Positions 1 through 10,197 are shown, numbered from the stretch's first letter. The stretch is DNA of 64,000 nt from Viridothelium virens (GCA_010094025.1 ML991874.1:1-64000), one strand, 5' to 3'. Numbers and translations are program-made. Notes: generated by a model from the sequence alone, not told the origin.

Positions 1-495
1 GTCGTGGCGACGTGTGTGCGGAGCGATAATGTGTGCTTGCGTGCGGTGAAGACGGGCATTCCTCAGGGCAAATACCATGCTCGCTTTGTGGTGTGCTTCT
101 TTGAGCCGTCTGGCTCACCGGCGGCGACGATCAGTAATGATGAAGGTCCTTCCAAATTGGTACCGCCGACGGAGCTGGTGTTTTCGGTTGGCCAGCCGTA
201 TGATGCTGCGACGTTCTTGTATCGGTATGTCGATGCAAGGATTACGCCAGATGTCGTGCCAGTTCTTCTACACCCAGACGCAGTCCGTGTGCGCGTCGGT
301 CGGAACCGTCTTGAGGATCGAAAAGGTAAGGGTTGGATCGAGATGGAGGGTGATGTTGATGTCACCGTTGGCTTAGACGGCGCCCTCGGGTTCATCGTGA
401 GCCGGAGATTTGACGAAGACGCTGTTTCTGGGTGGAGTTTTGGTGGTGTACGATTGGAGCCTGTCTATGGCGATAATGCTCCAAAGAGCAGATAA
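1..495 (+). CDS. 3' end of an unidentified protein (5' truncated by window)
   Basis: The frame is open from the first base and ends at the TAA at 493-495, giving about 164 residues of a C-terminal region; no internal start is convincing, so the gene begins upstream of the window. The visible part is beta-strand-like with a closing block rich in Gly-Trp (KGWIEMEG, then GWSFGGVRLEPV). That pattern loosely resembles the end of phloem-protein-2-like domains sometimes found behind F-boxes, but the resemblance is weak and I do not assign a function. Downstream, the convergent acyl-CoA dehydrogenase gene ends at 803, leaving about 300 bp of shared 3' flank with no other gene visible. Confidence 0.55.
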   Translation, partial: VVATCVRSDNVCLRAVKTGIPQGKYHARFVVCFFEPSGSPAATISNDEGPSKLVPPTELVFSVGQPYDAATFLYRYVDARITPDVVPVLLHPDAVRVRVGRNRLEDRKGKGWIEMEGDVDVTVGLDGALGFIVSRRFDEDAVSGWSFGGVRLEPVYGDNAPKSR

Positions 496-802
496 GCGCG
501 AGCATTTGTGGTGCTCTTGCCCAAATTTCTTGATGCTCTCCTTAGTCACGGTTGGCTTTGTGGCGCTCACTTGACGATTTATTGTGGTCTTGGGATGTGG
601 AATAGCATTATCTGCGTATGGATACCCCTGGAAACTATCGGCTGACTTTGTAGACGAGGAATACTGGGGTTCAGGTTCGTGAAGGCGTTTTAGCTGATCT
701 TGTTTCTCTTTGCTTTTCTGTTGAATCTTCATTTGTGAAGCTGTGGGGATTTTCGAGTTATTTTTACATTTGATCTTCCTTTAGTGTTTAATGTATCCAA
801 TG

Positions 803-2385
803 TCATAACATTGCCTTCGGCATATTTCTCATGGCTTGTCGGACACCTAAGTCGGCCAGAATCTCCTCGGTGCCACCCAATATGGCATCGAATTTATAAG
901 TACGCTGGAACATCTCGATAACCTTCCCCATTCCGGATTGTGTGATGCCTCGGCCACCGAAAATATTTGTTGCGTCGTCTGCAATTTCATGGGCGGATCG
1001 AGTTGCAAATGATTTCAAGAGACCAATGGGGCCACCCAGCTGTTTCGATTGCTGAGCATACGACATTTGACACATTTGATGTGTGATTTGCTCTAGCCAT
1101 GCTTGATTTGCTTCGACGAGGGATATCATCCGTGCTAGCTTTTGCCGTATTACTGGTTGCGCGACGAGGTTTTTACCAAATACAATTCGTTGGTTCGACC
1201 ATTTGAGACATTCCTCCACTACGGAACGCGATTGCCGAATGACAGCAGAGCTCATCCTATTGAATATTAGCTTTGTCGGGTTGGTTGAAATGCGTCTGCT
1301 CACATCCATCTCTCGTGATTGAAGTTGCTCATGATGACTTGGAAGCCATTATCTTCTCGACCAAGCAAATTCTCCACGGGTACCTTTATATTCTCGAATT
1401 GGACATATGCTGTGCCTGCCGCAGTCGAGTAACTCGTCTTCAATTGTGTTGTCTCTACCCCTTCTTGTCTCTCAATCAATAGCACGGAAAAGCCCTTCTT
1501 CGTTTTGCATCCTGTAATAAAATAATCCGAAAACATCCCATTTGTTATCCACTTCTTTGTCCCGTTCACAACGTAGTATTTCCCGTCCGCCGTTTTTTCA
1601 GCTGTAGTCCTCAACCCTGCCACATCAGAGCCTGCAAAGGCTTCCGTAATAGCGAGGCACATCTTTTTCTTCCCCGAGAGCACTTCCTCTGTTATCCTCT
1701 CCCTAATTGCCTCATCTTTCATCCAATTCCTCACCGCCGTTAAACTAATCGTCATGCCCGCCATGTTCCCATCTTGAAACCCCCTTGCATTCGCCCTCAC
1801 CAGCTCTTGCCCTACCACTAAATCATGGAAATAGTCAAATTCCCTACCATCCACCGCTCCACCCAGCAACTTCCTCCCATGCAAGTGCTGCCCAGGACCC
1901 AACCGCATCGCCAGGATATTCGTCTCCGCCATCCGATCAATCAACTCCTGACTAATGTACGTCCCATCTCGCTCCTTCTCCTGCGCTTCCGGCGTCACAT
2001 ATGTATCCACAAACCGGCGCAACTCCCTCTGCAGCCGACGATGGCTCTCTCCAAAATACGGGCTATTGTACTGAGGCGTCAGCCATAGTGGCTCTGCATA
2101 CGGCACCGTACTCAAGTCACCGGGCTGAGGCTCGATGACTTCCGGCGTCTCGTCGCGTATCGTGCCAATGCAGAGGGAGGCGTATTTCTGGAGGACCTCA
2201 TGTCGGTGTAGGTTGTAAAACGCCGCGGTGGTGTCGGTGCCAGCGATTTGGGAAAGGACGACTGAGCCGCCTGGGTGAGCATCGAGGAAGTCCGTGAGAT
2301 CGTAGACGCGGTGGTCGACGATACACCAGAGGGAATCTTCGGTGTTGTTGGAGGCGACCTCATCGCGCGTGTAGGTCTTGGACAT
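803..2385 (-). CDS. Cytochrome b5-acyl-CoA dehydrogenase fusion protein
   Basis: Two exons (2385-1304 and 1256-803) give 511 residues; the 47-nt intron (1257-1303) has GTGAGC, a CTAAT branch site and TAG, and joins HERW to the following helix in frame. Residues 1-80 are a cytochrome b5 heme domain with the HPGG motif (His37) and a second candidate heme His at 60 or 62. Residues from about 95 to the end are an acyl-CoA dehydrogenase: an N-terminal helical part, the middle domain (ITEAFAGSDVAG, then VNGTKKWITNG), and the C-terminal four-helix bundle ending with GGTEEILADLG. Such b5-ACAD fusions are known in fungi. The enzyme should oxidise an acyl-CoA with FAD, and the heme domain may pass electrons on; the substrate is not predictable. 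I see no clear targeting peptide. Confidence 0.9.
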
Positions 2386-3313
2386 GATTGGGTGAGATAT
2401 GGAAGAGGGGAGAATATGTGTCGGATAATAGAGGGAAGGAATAGGGAAGTAGTAAGTAGAAAATGGAAGTTAAAGATATAGAAATTGCAGAAATTAATGA
2501 ATTAAGAGACGGCCAGGACTCCGGAGAGCTCGTGGTATTGCCGGTTCTGGCACGTCATTTTGCCGAGGCATACGGAGTACCAGGTACTCTGTCTAAAGTG
2601 CTAGCTGACGCCCGACGATCCTGCCAAAGCTAAGTGCTACTTAACTGAATGGATAGCTTGCCTGGGTACTCCGTACCTAATTTTTGTCAATAATTTTTTT
2701 TTCCAAATCTAAAACGTCTAAAGGCTACCTACAAGCTTGTATCTGAAGATGTTTTGGCTAGTATCTTAGAATGTAATCCTACTTTCTCAAGAAATCATTT
2801 GTCGTTGAGACACCATGGATACGACGTTCTGTGGCTGCAAAAGTTTGTAGCACTCTAAGGCTCTGCCCGTCCATCGTGAAGCTATATTTGATCATGACCC
2901 ACCAAGTCTTTTGAGATAGGAACTATGCGAGCATCTATTGAAGATCACAGAGCAGCTACTCAAGGGAAATTATTATTGGGCTAAGCTTCTTTACTGGTAG
3001 ATAGTACCAGCCTTTAAGAGGGAATAGCACTATCAGACAATGGGTGTCAACCGCATCAGTATTGGTTGTTCACTTTCTGGTTCAATGATTGAGGTACGCA
3101 CGCGGCGTCGGCGGTGAACAGCACAGTAGTCTACAATGCAAAGGCCAGGCTGGATAAGCAGTCTGTATGATATCATCTCCATGCAAATTAAGACTAAAGC
3201 CCCAATACTCCGTATATCGTCCGAAACATCCACTGAGTTTTCATCCAATAAATTGAAGAGATGAAAAGTAATACTGTATATAATCGGAAGCACTAATAAA
3301 CACCCTTTGTTGT
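2386..3313. other. Intergenic region with TACTCCGTA motifs
   Basis: Upstream of the acyl-CoA dehydrogenase and before the tRNA gene. I see no gene. The stretch holds three copies of the self-reverse-complement motif pair TACGGAGTA/TACTCCGTA (2571, 2667, 3206) and an A/T run near 2690. The 86-codon frame at 3033-3293 on the minus strand lacks any recognisable feature. Confidence 0.5.
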
Positions 3314-3350
3314 GACGTGGTGGCGGAGCGGTTAACGCGATAGACTAGAA

Positions 3351-3365
3351 AGCCGTTTCCTTCTG
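3351..3365 (+). other. Canonical-site tRNA intron (15 nt)
   Basis: It lies between position 37 (A3350) and position 38 (A3366) of the tRNA-Ser, where eukaryotic tRNA introns are cut by the tRNA splicing endonuclease. The A at either border makes the exact cut ambiguous by one base. The insert contains TTCT, which can pair with the anticodon bases as in known pre-tRNA anticodon-intron helices. Confidence 0.7.
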
Positions 3366-3380
3366 ATCTATTTCCTTCGG

Positions 3381-3444
3381 GTGAGTTATTCTCATGGATA
3401 GCCGATGTGATGAGATCAGATCAAATGGAATTAACAATCTGTAG
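3381..3444 (+). other. 64-nt insert in tRNA variable arm with spliceosomal-intron borders
   Basis: It starts GTGAGT, ends TAG, and has TTAAC about 12 nt before the end. The same three signals occur in protein-gene introns of this window (for example the DOP1 introns at 41985-42038 and 37609-37659), and 64 nt is within the 41-124 nt range seen here. Precise removal restores the variable-arm stem TTCC/GGGA and the two linker bases GC. Whether the spliceosome, the tRNA endonuclease or nothing removes it cannot be told from sequence. Confidence 0.6.
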
Positions 3445-3487
3445 GAGCACAGGTTCGAATCCTGTCCACGTCGATCGAATGTGTGTA

Positions 3488-3498
3488 TTTTTTTTTTT
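3488..3498 (+). terminator. Pol III terminator (T11) of the tRNA-Ser gene
   Basis: An uninterrupted run of eleven T residues begins 15 nt after the tRNA discriminator base, the expected place and form for RNA polymerase III termination. Confidence 0.85.
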
Positions 3499-4759
3499 CC
3501 AGTCACTCTTAGATGAGTAATCGCGATACAAGCACCCAAGTACGTTTGGAACTCAGGCTCCGTGGTTCTTCCAATGAACACTTGTGTCATGGACTGAACC
3601 TCAGCATGCATCCGTGCATGTCTGACCATCGGCTGAACCCCGGATGGTGTCGGAGCTAACTCCGTATGAGCTAGCATGCGGCCGGACCTCGGCGGACATC
3701 GGAGATTACTCCACTTCGACTGGAGGTTCTTCCTTTCCCCGCAGCTACGCACTGCCAAATCACTGTATCTACCTAGGCAGATTTTAGTTCATCATCAATA
3801 CATCATTTACTGCTGTTCTGACAACTTGAGTTGTACCTTGACCGGCAGTGTAAAAATCTCGGCCAGTCGTCATCTTCACGTTCGAAATGTCCGTACTTTG
3901 ACGAAGTGACAGGAAATGTCTACGTAAGATATGATTTTGATATCTATCAATATTACTACATAATTATCGCTCACAAGTTCGCGACCCCAAGGGGTCTGGT
4001 CGATTCATAGCAATATTGCGCTGTAGATCAAAATCAATCGTTTCATTCTCTCAGCGCTTGCACGAGGCATAGGTACCGAACGATTTCTCACCTTAGATTT
4101 TCTCATTCAATTGATGAGACTCACTTAAGTGAAAGCCAGTAGGTGGATCCTTTGTAGCCTTGGACAAATTAGCCAGCATTCGTCAGTAGCCTCCGACGAG
4201 GAATCTAGAATGACAAGGAATTGTGCGTGATCTTGATACGGACGAGAGGAGAAAGAGACGTTCGGGAAAAAAGCAATGAAAAGAGAACAAGCTAAAAATT
4301 ATCATGATCACATTCCTGCTCCATAGGAACCAGATGCCGACCTGCCTGCCATCTGAGGTACCGCGGAACCATAATTTCTGCATCATGCTTACATGTGATG
4401 TAGCAAAGAGTGAGGTGATATCGTTGTCTGACTTATGAAAATGTGGAATGAAAATAACTCGAAAGCCAACTACATCTCGTTGTTTAAGCCTCTGATCCTG
4501 TGTAGGATGAAGAAACCCCGCCTCCGAAGAATAGCATAATTGTCGTGGTAAGGAATTTAGACGATGACACAACTCTGGAGTTTCCTGCGACGCTTCTTCC
4601 AATCCGACGAAAAATCTCACTAGGAGACCACTCAAACTAGTTAGATCTGGATACTTTGTGAGCCGCTTCGGATCGTCGCAACTGGCGAGCATACTTCAGT
4701 CCAAAATTCTCGAGTCACTCCAAGAATCCGTATAGTCCCCAGTTCTCTCTCAATTCAGC
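3499..4759. other. Intergenic region, no supported gene
   Basis: About 1.26 kb between the tRNA terminator and the D-serine dehydratase. The longest frame (169 codons, minus, 4183-4692) shows no domain, no Kozak-like context and no conserved pattern, and it covers the presumed promoter of the downstream gene. I therefore do not call it. Confidence 0.45.
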
Positions 4760-6303
4760 ATGTCGAACTTCCTGCCTTCTTCTTGGCTCTATCCAAATAC
4801 CACAGAAGCGGCCGTGAAACAGCAATTTATAGGCTGCCATCTGAAGGATATTAACCCCCCGGCTGCCGTGATCGACGCAGCGGTTGTCAGAAGGAATTGC
4901 GGGACAATGCTTGAAGCTGTAAAGCATTTAGATATCGGGTTCAGAGCACACGTAAAGACGCACAAGGTCGGTCGATCTAAGGGAGTCTTTGATCGGAAAG
5001 ACCTCAATGAGCTGGAGGCTAACGGAGCTACGAGACCACACAAATCACCCAGCTTCAAGTCGGTGACACGAAGCAAGTGAACCTTGTCGTTTCGACAGTT
5101 GCGGAAGCAGAGCAATTACTACCATTTCTCCTGGAAAGTAAGGGCCGCGGAAAATCAGTCAGTGTGAGTAGTTTGAAACGATATCAAGGAGAGCTAATTG
5201 CATATATGGGTATCTTATGAAGAATGCTACTGATCCATATCTCAAAGATGCTTTATGGCATGCCACCTCCACCATCCAGTCTCCAGCGTCTCGGTGCGTT
5301 GGCTAAACAACTCGGTCCAGAGAGCCTCAGCGTTTTGCTCGATCATCCCGATACCATAGACCATCTGAGACAAGTTTCCAGCTCAGTATGGTCCAAACCA
5401 ATTCATTCATTCATCAAGGTAGACACTGGCTACCATCGTGCCGGGGCGGAGCCACAGTCTTCTCGAATGAAAGCTATCATTGAAAAATTGGAATCGAATA
5501 AGGACCATTTCCTACTTCAAGGCTTTTATAGTCATATGGGCCATAGCTATGGCTTCAGCTCGCCAGCTGAGGCTCTGGACGGACTGGTGGCGGAGATCAC
5601 AGGAGCTGCAGAGGCAGCTGCGATGGCAGGGGGAAAAGACGTCGCCAGTAAAAGATTGATCATTACCGTTGGAGCCACACCAACCGCGACAGCAGCCCAG
5701 AACATACTGGCAGGAGGTACGGATGCGAGAGCTCAAATGGTGAAAAGAGTCATTCAGCAAATGAAAGAAGATTATGAGATAGAGTTGCATGCGGGTGTAT
5801 ATCCCATCCTGGATCTTCAACAGTTAGCAACACGAGCCCGGCCCTCCACACAGGAAGAAGTGTCGACATACCTGTCCACGGCAAGTCTCGGACTCCGCAT
5901 CCTGGTAGAAGTTTCAAGTGTATACGACGATCGGGAAAAGCCCCAGGCATTGATCGCAGCAGGAACACTGGCTCTTGGTCGGGAACCCTGCAAAAGCTAC
6001 CCAGGCTGGGGCGTCGTGACATCTTGGCAGGATAACTCGTCAAGTCCCGCATCTGGACCGGTCTACGGGGAAGAAGACCGGACAGGATGGATCGTAGGCA
6101 AGATAAGCCAAGAGCACGGGATCCTTACATGGGAAGGCCAAGAGCAAAGCATGCGTAGATTAAAGATAGGTGATAAGTTGATGCTGTGGCCTAATCATGC
6201 CTGCGTCGCTGGCTCAGGCTTTGGTTGGTATCTCATAGTAGACTCTGAGAGTGAGGATCCAGATGTGGTTCAAGATGTTTGGGTGCGATGGAGAGGCTGG
6301 TAA
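4760..6303 (+). CDS. DSD1: D-serine dehydratase (fold-type III PLP enzyme, Dsd1-like)
   Basis: Three exons (4760-4966, 5035-5163, 5248-6303) give 463 residues. The first intron (68 nt) has a weak GTCGGT donor but a good branch GCTAAC; the second (84 nt) is GTGAGT...AAG. The N-terminal part is the alanine-racemase-like barrel, with the PLP-binding block RAHVKTHK at residues 62-69. The middle reads LHAGVYPILDLQQL and typical D-threonine aldolase/D-serine dehydratase strands. The C-terminal domain carries NHAC (His429, Cys431), the zinc pair of this family. The enzyme should convert D-serine to pyruvate and ammonia; yeast Dsd1 is the characterised relative (about 430 residues). D-threonine aldolase is the nearest alternative, but the His/Cys zinc motif favours the dehydratase. 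Its stop lies only 32 bp from the convergent gene at 6335. Confidence 0.85.
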
Positions 6304-6334
6304 GGATATAGATAGGTGAAGATCACTAGACGAA

Positions 6335-7660
6335 TCAGGTGCCTTCCGAGGCCGTCCGTGCTTCGGAATGGCCACTTGAAGTTTGAGCTTCCGAATCGGA
6401 GCGGCTTTTCTCTGTTGGGTTTGTAAGATCCACCAGTACTGGGTCTTTACTTTTTTCAGCCGCTTCTCTTAACTGCGTTTCGAAAGCTGGCGGTCGGGTT
6501 ACTACGGGACTCGGAGTCGGCACAGGGGGCAATTCATAGTCTCTGCCTTTGATCTCTCTGCAAACATCAAGAAGCATATCCGTAATGCGCATGCTTCCCT
6601 CGCGTTGCGCCTTGAGTTCTTGTACAACCCACTTCTCAGAAACTTCACGATTTTTGTGGGCAGTGTCATGAAACGTCGCAGATGATGATCGCCATGTTTC
6701 TTCTCGACGATCATGCTGCGTATTAGCTGCGGCTCGCCTATCGTCAAGCCACCGAATATCCTCTTTCAATCGCTGAAACTCTACGAGAACTTGACTATGT
6801 TTCACGGCCAGATCAGAGCTTGCTGTGACATGGTACGACTGCATGACAGCACCGACGCGGCTTTCCACATCTTTGAACATGCGTTCCATCCATGCCTTCT
6901 TTGCAACCTCATCATCGTGCGCTCTCTTGAAAAAGTCGTACATCCAACCACCTTGCTCACGCCACTGCTCACGCCAGTCGACGATAAGTCTTTCGAGCTT
7001 GGTTGTACCTGCGGAAGTATGATCTTGGACTCTCCGCTTTTGCCATTGCAGCAAGCTAAGAAGAGCGGCTGGCGCGTCATCGGATAAGAGGTCATCTGGC
7101 AAGGACGGCGGAGGAGATTCAGGTCTTGGTGGCTCAGATACGATCCTCGGACGTTTCTCAGTAGAAGTGTCGGCACCTCCCGATGCATCTGTTTCTCTCG
7201 GATGTTTACCTAGATGCTGGGTAGTTGCGACAGGCTCACGCGAAACTGTCGAAGTAGATTGGAACTGCAGCGAGCTTCCATTTGGACCCATGTGTCTTTT
7301 AAATATACCAACATTTGGTCCTGCAGTGGGCGCATTATCTAAAGAAAGATTAAAGGCTCCATCCGGACCTGTGCCAAAGTCAAGTTTGAGCTCGCCCTTC
7401 AATGATATGGCAGGGTGTTCTTTCTTGAGTGTTTGGAGAAGCTCGGTAACGCGATCGCCAACCTTTGCGAGAATAGCTTTGGGAGCATTCGCCGCGTTGC
7501 CGTCACCAGTGGTATTCCGTCCATCAGATACTCCGTTAGTTCGATTTGACTCTGTTGTTGAGATGGTACGCGCAGCAACATTGTTGTTGTTGCTGGAGAT
7601 GGGAGGTTGGGATGACGGAGAGGTCGAATTGGCTGTGTTCGGAGGTCTTCCTGGAGGCAT
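6335..7660 (-). CDS. Unknown fungal protein with central helical/coiled-coil region
   Basis: A single exon of 441 residues from the ATG at 7660. I do not recognise the family. Residues 1-60 are low-complexity Asn/Ser/Thr/Pro. A short ordered block follows (about 60-115: AKVGDRVTELLQTLKKEH, then a Gly/Asp-rich stretch). Residues 195-380 are strongly helical with many Trp, Arg and Glu (QWQKRRVQ, VDWREQWREQGGWMYDFFKR), suggesting a coiled coil. The tail is Pro/Ser-rich with VLVDLTNPTEKS, which resembles a SUMO-interacting motif (hydrophobic core followed by acidic/Ser residues); that is an inference only. It is divergent to the gene at 8468. Confidence 0.75.
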   Translation of the reverse strand: MPPGRPPNTANSTSPSSQPPISSNNNNVAARTISTTESNRTNGVSDGRNTTGDGNAANAPKAILAKVGDRVTELLQTLKKEHPAISLKGELKLDFGTGPDGAFNLSLDNAPTAGPNVGIFKRHMGPNGSSLQFQSTSTVSREPVATTQHLGKHPRETDASGGADTSTEKRPRIVSEPPRPESPPPSLPDDLLSDDAPAALLSLLQWQKRRVQDHTSAGTTKLERLIVDWREQWREQGGWMYDFFKRAHDDEVAKKAWMERMFKDVESRVGAVMQSYHVTASSDLAVKHSQVLVEFQRLKEDIRWLDDRRAAANTQHDRREETWRSSSATFHDTAHKNREVSEKWVVQELKAQREGSMRITDMLLDVCREIKGRDYELPPVPTPSPVVTRPPAFETQLREAAEKSKDPVLVDLTNPTEKSRSDSEAQTSSGHSEARTASEGT

Positions 7661-8467
7661 TCTGGAGGTGATCAGGGCCCGAAACGAGAAAGCTCAGCCC
7701 GCGATGATTTCAAGTGAAAGCAGGCGCGACCGAAGAATAGATGGATGTATAGGGCTGATCACGATTGGACGCGACCAAGGGCGGAAGTGATTCCACGAGG
7801 GATGTTGATCACCTTGGTGGTGCTGGGGCTTTATTCGGCGACGAGCGAGGACCGATACCGAATCGAGCTGGCTCTGTCAGCCCGTCCATGCCATCCCAGC
7901 ACCGTTCGCTGTGGCTCTGGGTCTCTGGGGCTCTGTGGCTGCGGGCCGTCATCGAAACGAACGGGGAGTGCTCCCTAAAAATACCGTCAAATACCATTGT
8001 TCGGGGACACGCGAGGCGCAACCATGGTCGAATCAAAAGAGACCGTTGTTTGACTGCGTTTGAACCGCGTTTGACTCGGGGCCGTCTCGATTCAGCCTGA
8101 CTACTCTGTACCCTAATTACATACTACATATGCACGCTTCTCCTCACAGCCGCTGTTATTCTCGTCAGCTCGAGCCGTAGACAAGCTCCCTCTCTTGCTC
8201 CCTCCTCTCATTGCATTTGGAAGGGCTCTACTGAGCGATTCTCTCCCGTAAACATGCGGAAGTCCTGGCGCCTCTGACGGAAGCTCTCCACCGTTCCGAC
8301 GATAGCTTCGCCTGGTCGTAGAAAAAAGCGAAAAAACCAACACGATCGGCGCTTATCAGCTGCCCTCCGCCTAATCGACCCTGACCCTTTTACTCTGGAT
8401 CTCTCCCCCGTGATATATCTTCCTGCTCAATTATTCTGCCAGTAACTCTACGCTCGCAAGCTTCGAC
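7661..8467. promoter_or_regulatory. Divergent promoter region between two unknown genes
   Basis: About 800 bp between opposite starts at 7660 and 8468. The last 300 bp before 8468 are pyrimidine-rich (CTCCC/TCTC blocks around 8190-8430), typical of fungal 5' flanks. No long coding frame is credible here. Confidence 0.5.
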
Positions 8468-10197
8468 ATGGCTCTTCAATGCGTGGGCGAAGAGGAAGAG
8501 GAAGAGAAAATCGTCGTGGCCCTGGAAAATGCGCAATTGGAAGACGACCCACAGATCATTACTTTAGACCAGCCTCCAGTGCATCCTGTAGCGGTCATGC
8601 AAGGTGCTTTCGAGGAGTCTATACTTGAATCGGCGGAACAGGATAGCTCACGAACCGAGTCCAAGCAAGATAAAGCAGACCCTGTCACTCGAAGGAAAAG
8701 ACTGTTAGATGGAGACGAGAGGGACAACAGGAATACATCGCGCTGGAACCAAAAGCCTTCTGCCAAGTTTCATCCCCTGTGGAAGCTTGTTGCACAAATC
8801 ACTTTCGGCATGCACCTCCTGCATCAACAACTGGCCAAATCAGACGAGGAGGTGGTTAAGATATTACATACACATGTGAACGAGATCGACAGCTTCCTTG
8901 AAAAGTCGCATGAAGATTTCGACCTCGCCATGAAAGACATTGCGGAACGCATCCGCTACCTAAAGCTCCCCCTCGAACACATAGACGTATTTGATGTCAT
9001 GCTCGATGATAAAAAATTCCGGACATCCATTCTTGACGGCAATGAGAAAATTGAAGCAATAGTTAAGCGGACAGCTCGAGCGATGAACGACAGTCTTCTC
9101 GATGTGAAATCAGGCATAACAGCCACGACGGAGCTCAGAAAGTATCTCGAATCTCTTGGCTATGACTGGGCTCATAACAACGAAGATCTGACTAGCACAT
9201 ACCATGTGATGCAGGAGAACGTTGAGGGCTGGATCCGGGCTTTCGGCGATCTTCAAATGAAAGGGAACTCGTTGGAGGTAACCATGGTACGGCTGGGTAG
9301 CATTGTTAACGACATGTCGAAGCGGGCTGGCATTGCAAGTAGACGAAACAAGGTAGGGCTACCGCTATCCGGCCGAACGAAGATTGATACTAAATTCACT
9401 AGCCACAGGTGACGAGTGAACCAGCGAGTCCAAGGATAGGCCGCATCAATAGTCCTCCACCAAGGTCCCGCTACGCACCAAAATCGACGATCCCAAACAA
9501 ACCGCTTCCTCGGGATCCTGATCTTGTCAGACCTGCTGTCGAGGCAACCCTTTCCCATAGCACTTATATGCCGGAACGTCGATGGGAACAGCCAAGAGAC
9601 ATTCCACACCCTCCAATCAGAAGAACGACGCACGGTCAACAAGTTCCCAACCAAGTCCAGATCACGGATATTAAGAAGAAGTCAGAACTTGCAAGGCGAT
9701 TCAATACGCACCGTCCACCGCAGACTCCTCGTGTAGAAATGCCGGCTGATAGCGTCGTAGAAAAAGCTAGCAGGAAGAATTCAATAAATGCGCTCGGTCG
9801 AAGATTGTCGGTCAAGCGTAACCAGGAGCAGAAAGAATCGCCTACCGCCATTGACTCCGCCTATTCTTCGGGATCCGATAATAAAAAGGACTATGGGTCG
9901 ATGAAGTCACCCGAATCTATTTTGTCGTCTCCTACACGCCCTGCCACTCCTCTTGCATTATTCCCCATTGCCTCAGCGCCCCTCACTCCATCGGCTGCTT
10001 CGATAAGGAGCAGTGTCACGATGCCGATTCATAGTAATTCCGTAGCTCCCTTATCGATCATCGACCGCCAGCGTTCCTCGACGACGACACCCTTAAGGAA
10101 GAAATCAAGCTTGGGGAGCGTCAAGGACTTCTTCCAGCGGCAAAGGAAACAGGGCAAACGCAACCTCAACCCGCTCGGCAAGGTTGATGAAGGTTGA
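8468..10197 (+). CDS. Unknown conserved-looking fungal protein, helical N-half and basic Ser/Pro tail
   Basis: Two exons (8468-9352, 9409-10197) joined by a 56-nt intron (GTAGGG...CACAG) give 557 residues. Residues 1-95 are acidic and disordered. Residues 100-290 are a helical block beginning KFHPLWKLVAQITFG and containing HTHVNEIDSFLEKSHEDFDLAMKDIAERI, which looks like an extended helical bundle. After residue 290 the chain is Ser/Pro/Arg-rich with repeated SPxR and RPxxP-like stretches and ends in a basic segment (FFQRQRKQGKRNLNP). I recognise no named family. The layout (folded helical head and disordered phosphorylatable tail) would fit a cytoskeletal or scaffold protein, but that is conjecture. 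Confidence 0.8.

Larger units (their letters stand above)
3314..3473 (+). tRNA. tRNA-Ser(AGA), interrupted by two introns/inserts
   Basis: The acceptor stem is a perfect 7 bp (3314-3320 with 3466-3472, discriminator G3473). The D stem is 3 bp (GCG/CGC) with loop GAGCGGTTAA, and the A box TGGCGGAGCGG fits consensus. The anticodon stem ATAGA (3340-3344) pairs perfectly with TCTAT (3367-3371); the loop CTAGAAA carries AGA at 3347-3349. A 15-nt insert (3351-3365) sits after position 37, the standard tRNA intron site, and its TTCT (3361-3364) complements AGAA of the anticodon loop. A class II variable arm TTCC-TTC-GGGA appears only if a further 64 nt (3381-3444) are removed. The T arm is ACAGG-TTCGAAT-CCTGT with an intact B box. 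The mature product would be 81 nt without CCA, normal for tRNA-Ser. A T11 Pol III terminator follows, suggesting an active gene. Confidence 0.85.

Noticed and set aside
373-732. 119-codon minus-strand frame overlapping the first gene's end
   Set aside because: It overlaps the coding strand of the 5'-truncated gene and lacks any family signal.
3314-3473. Single 87-nt intron model for the tRNA (3351 to about 3437, using TCTGT as 3' anticodon strand)
   Set aside because: It leaves a 6-nt variable loop and a wobble pair in the anticodon stem, while tRNA-Ser needs the long arm for its synthetase. The two-insert model gives perfect pairing and the class II arm. Kept as the main alternative.
4183-4692. 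169-codon minus-strand frame upstream of the D-serine dehydratase
   Set aside because: No recognisable motif, odd composition, and it occupies the promoter of a well-supported gene.
5207-5250. Alternative start inside the D-serine dehydratase (frame beginning at 5224)
   Set aside because: It would remove the PLP-binding lysine block. The segment is intron, as exons at 4760-4966 and 5035-5163 carry conserved family motifs in phase.
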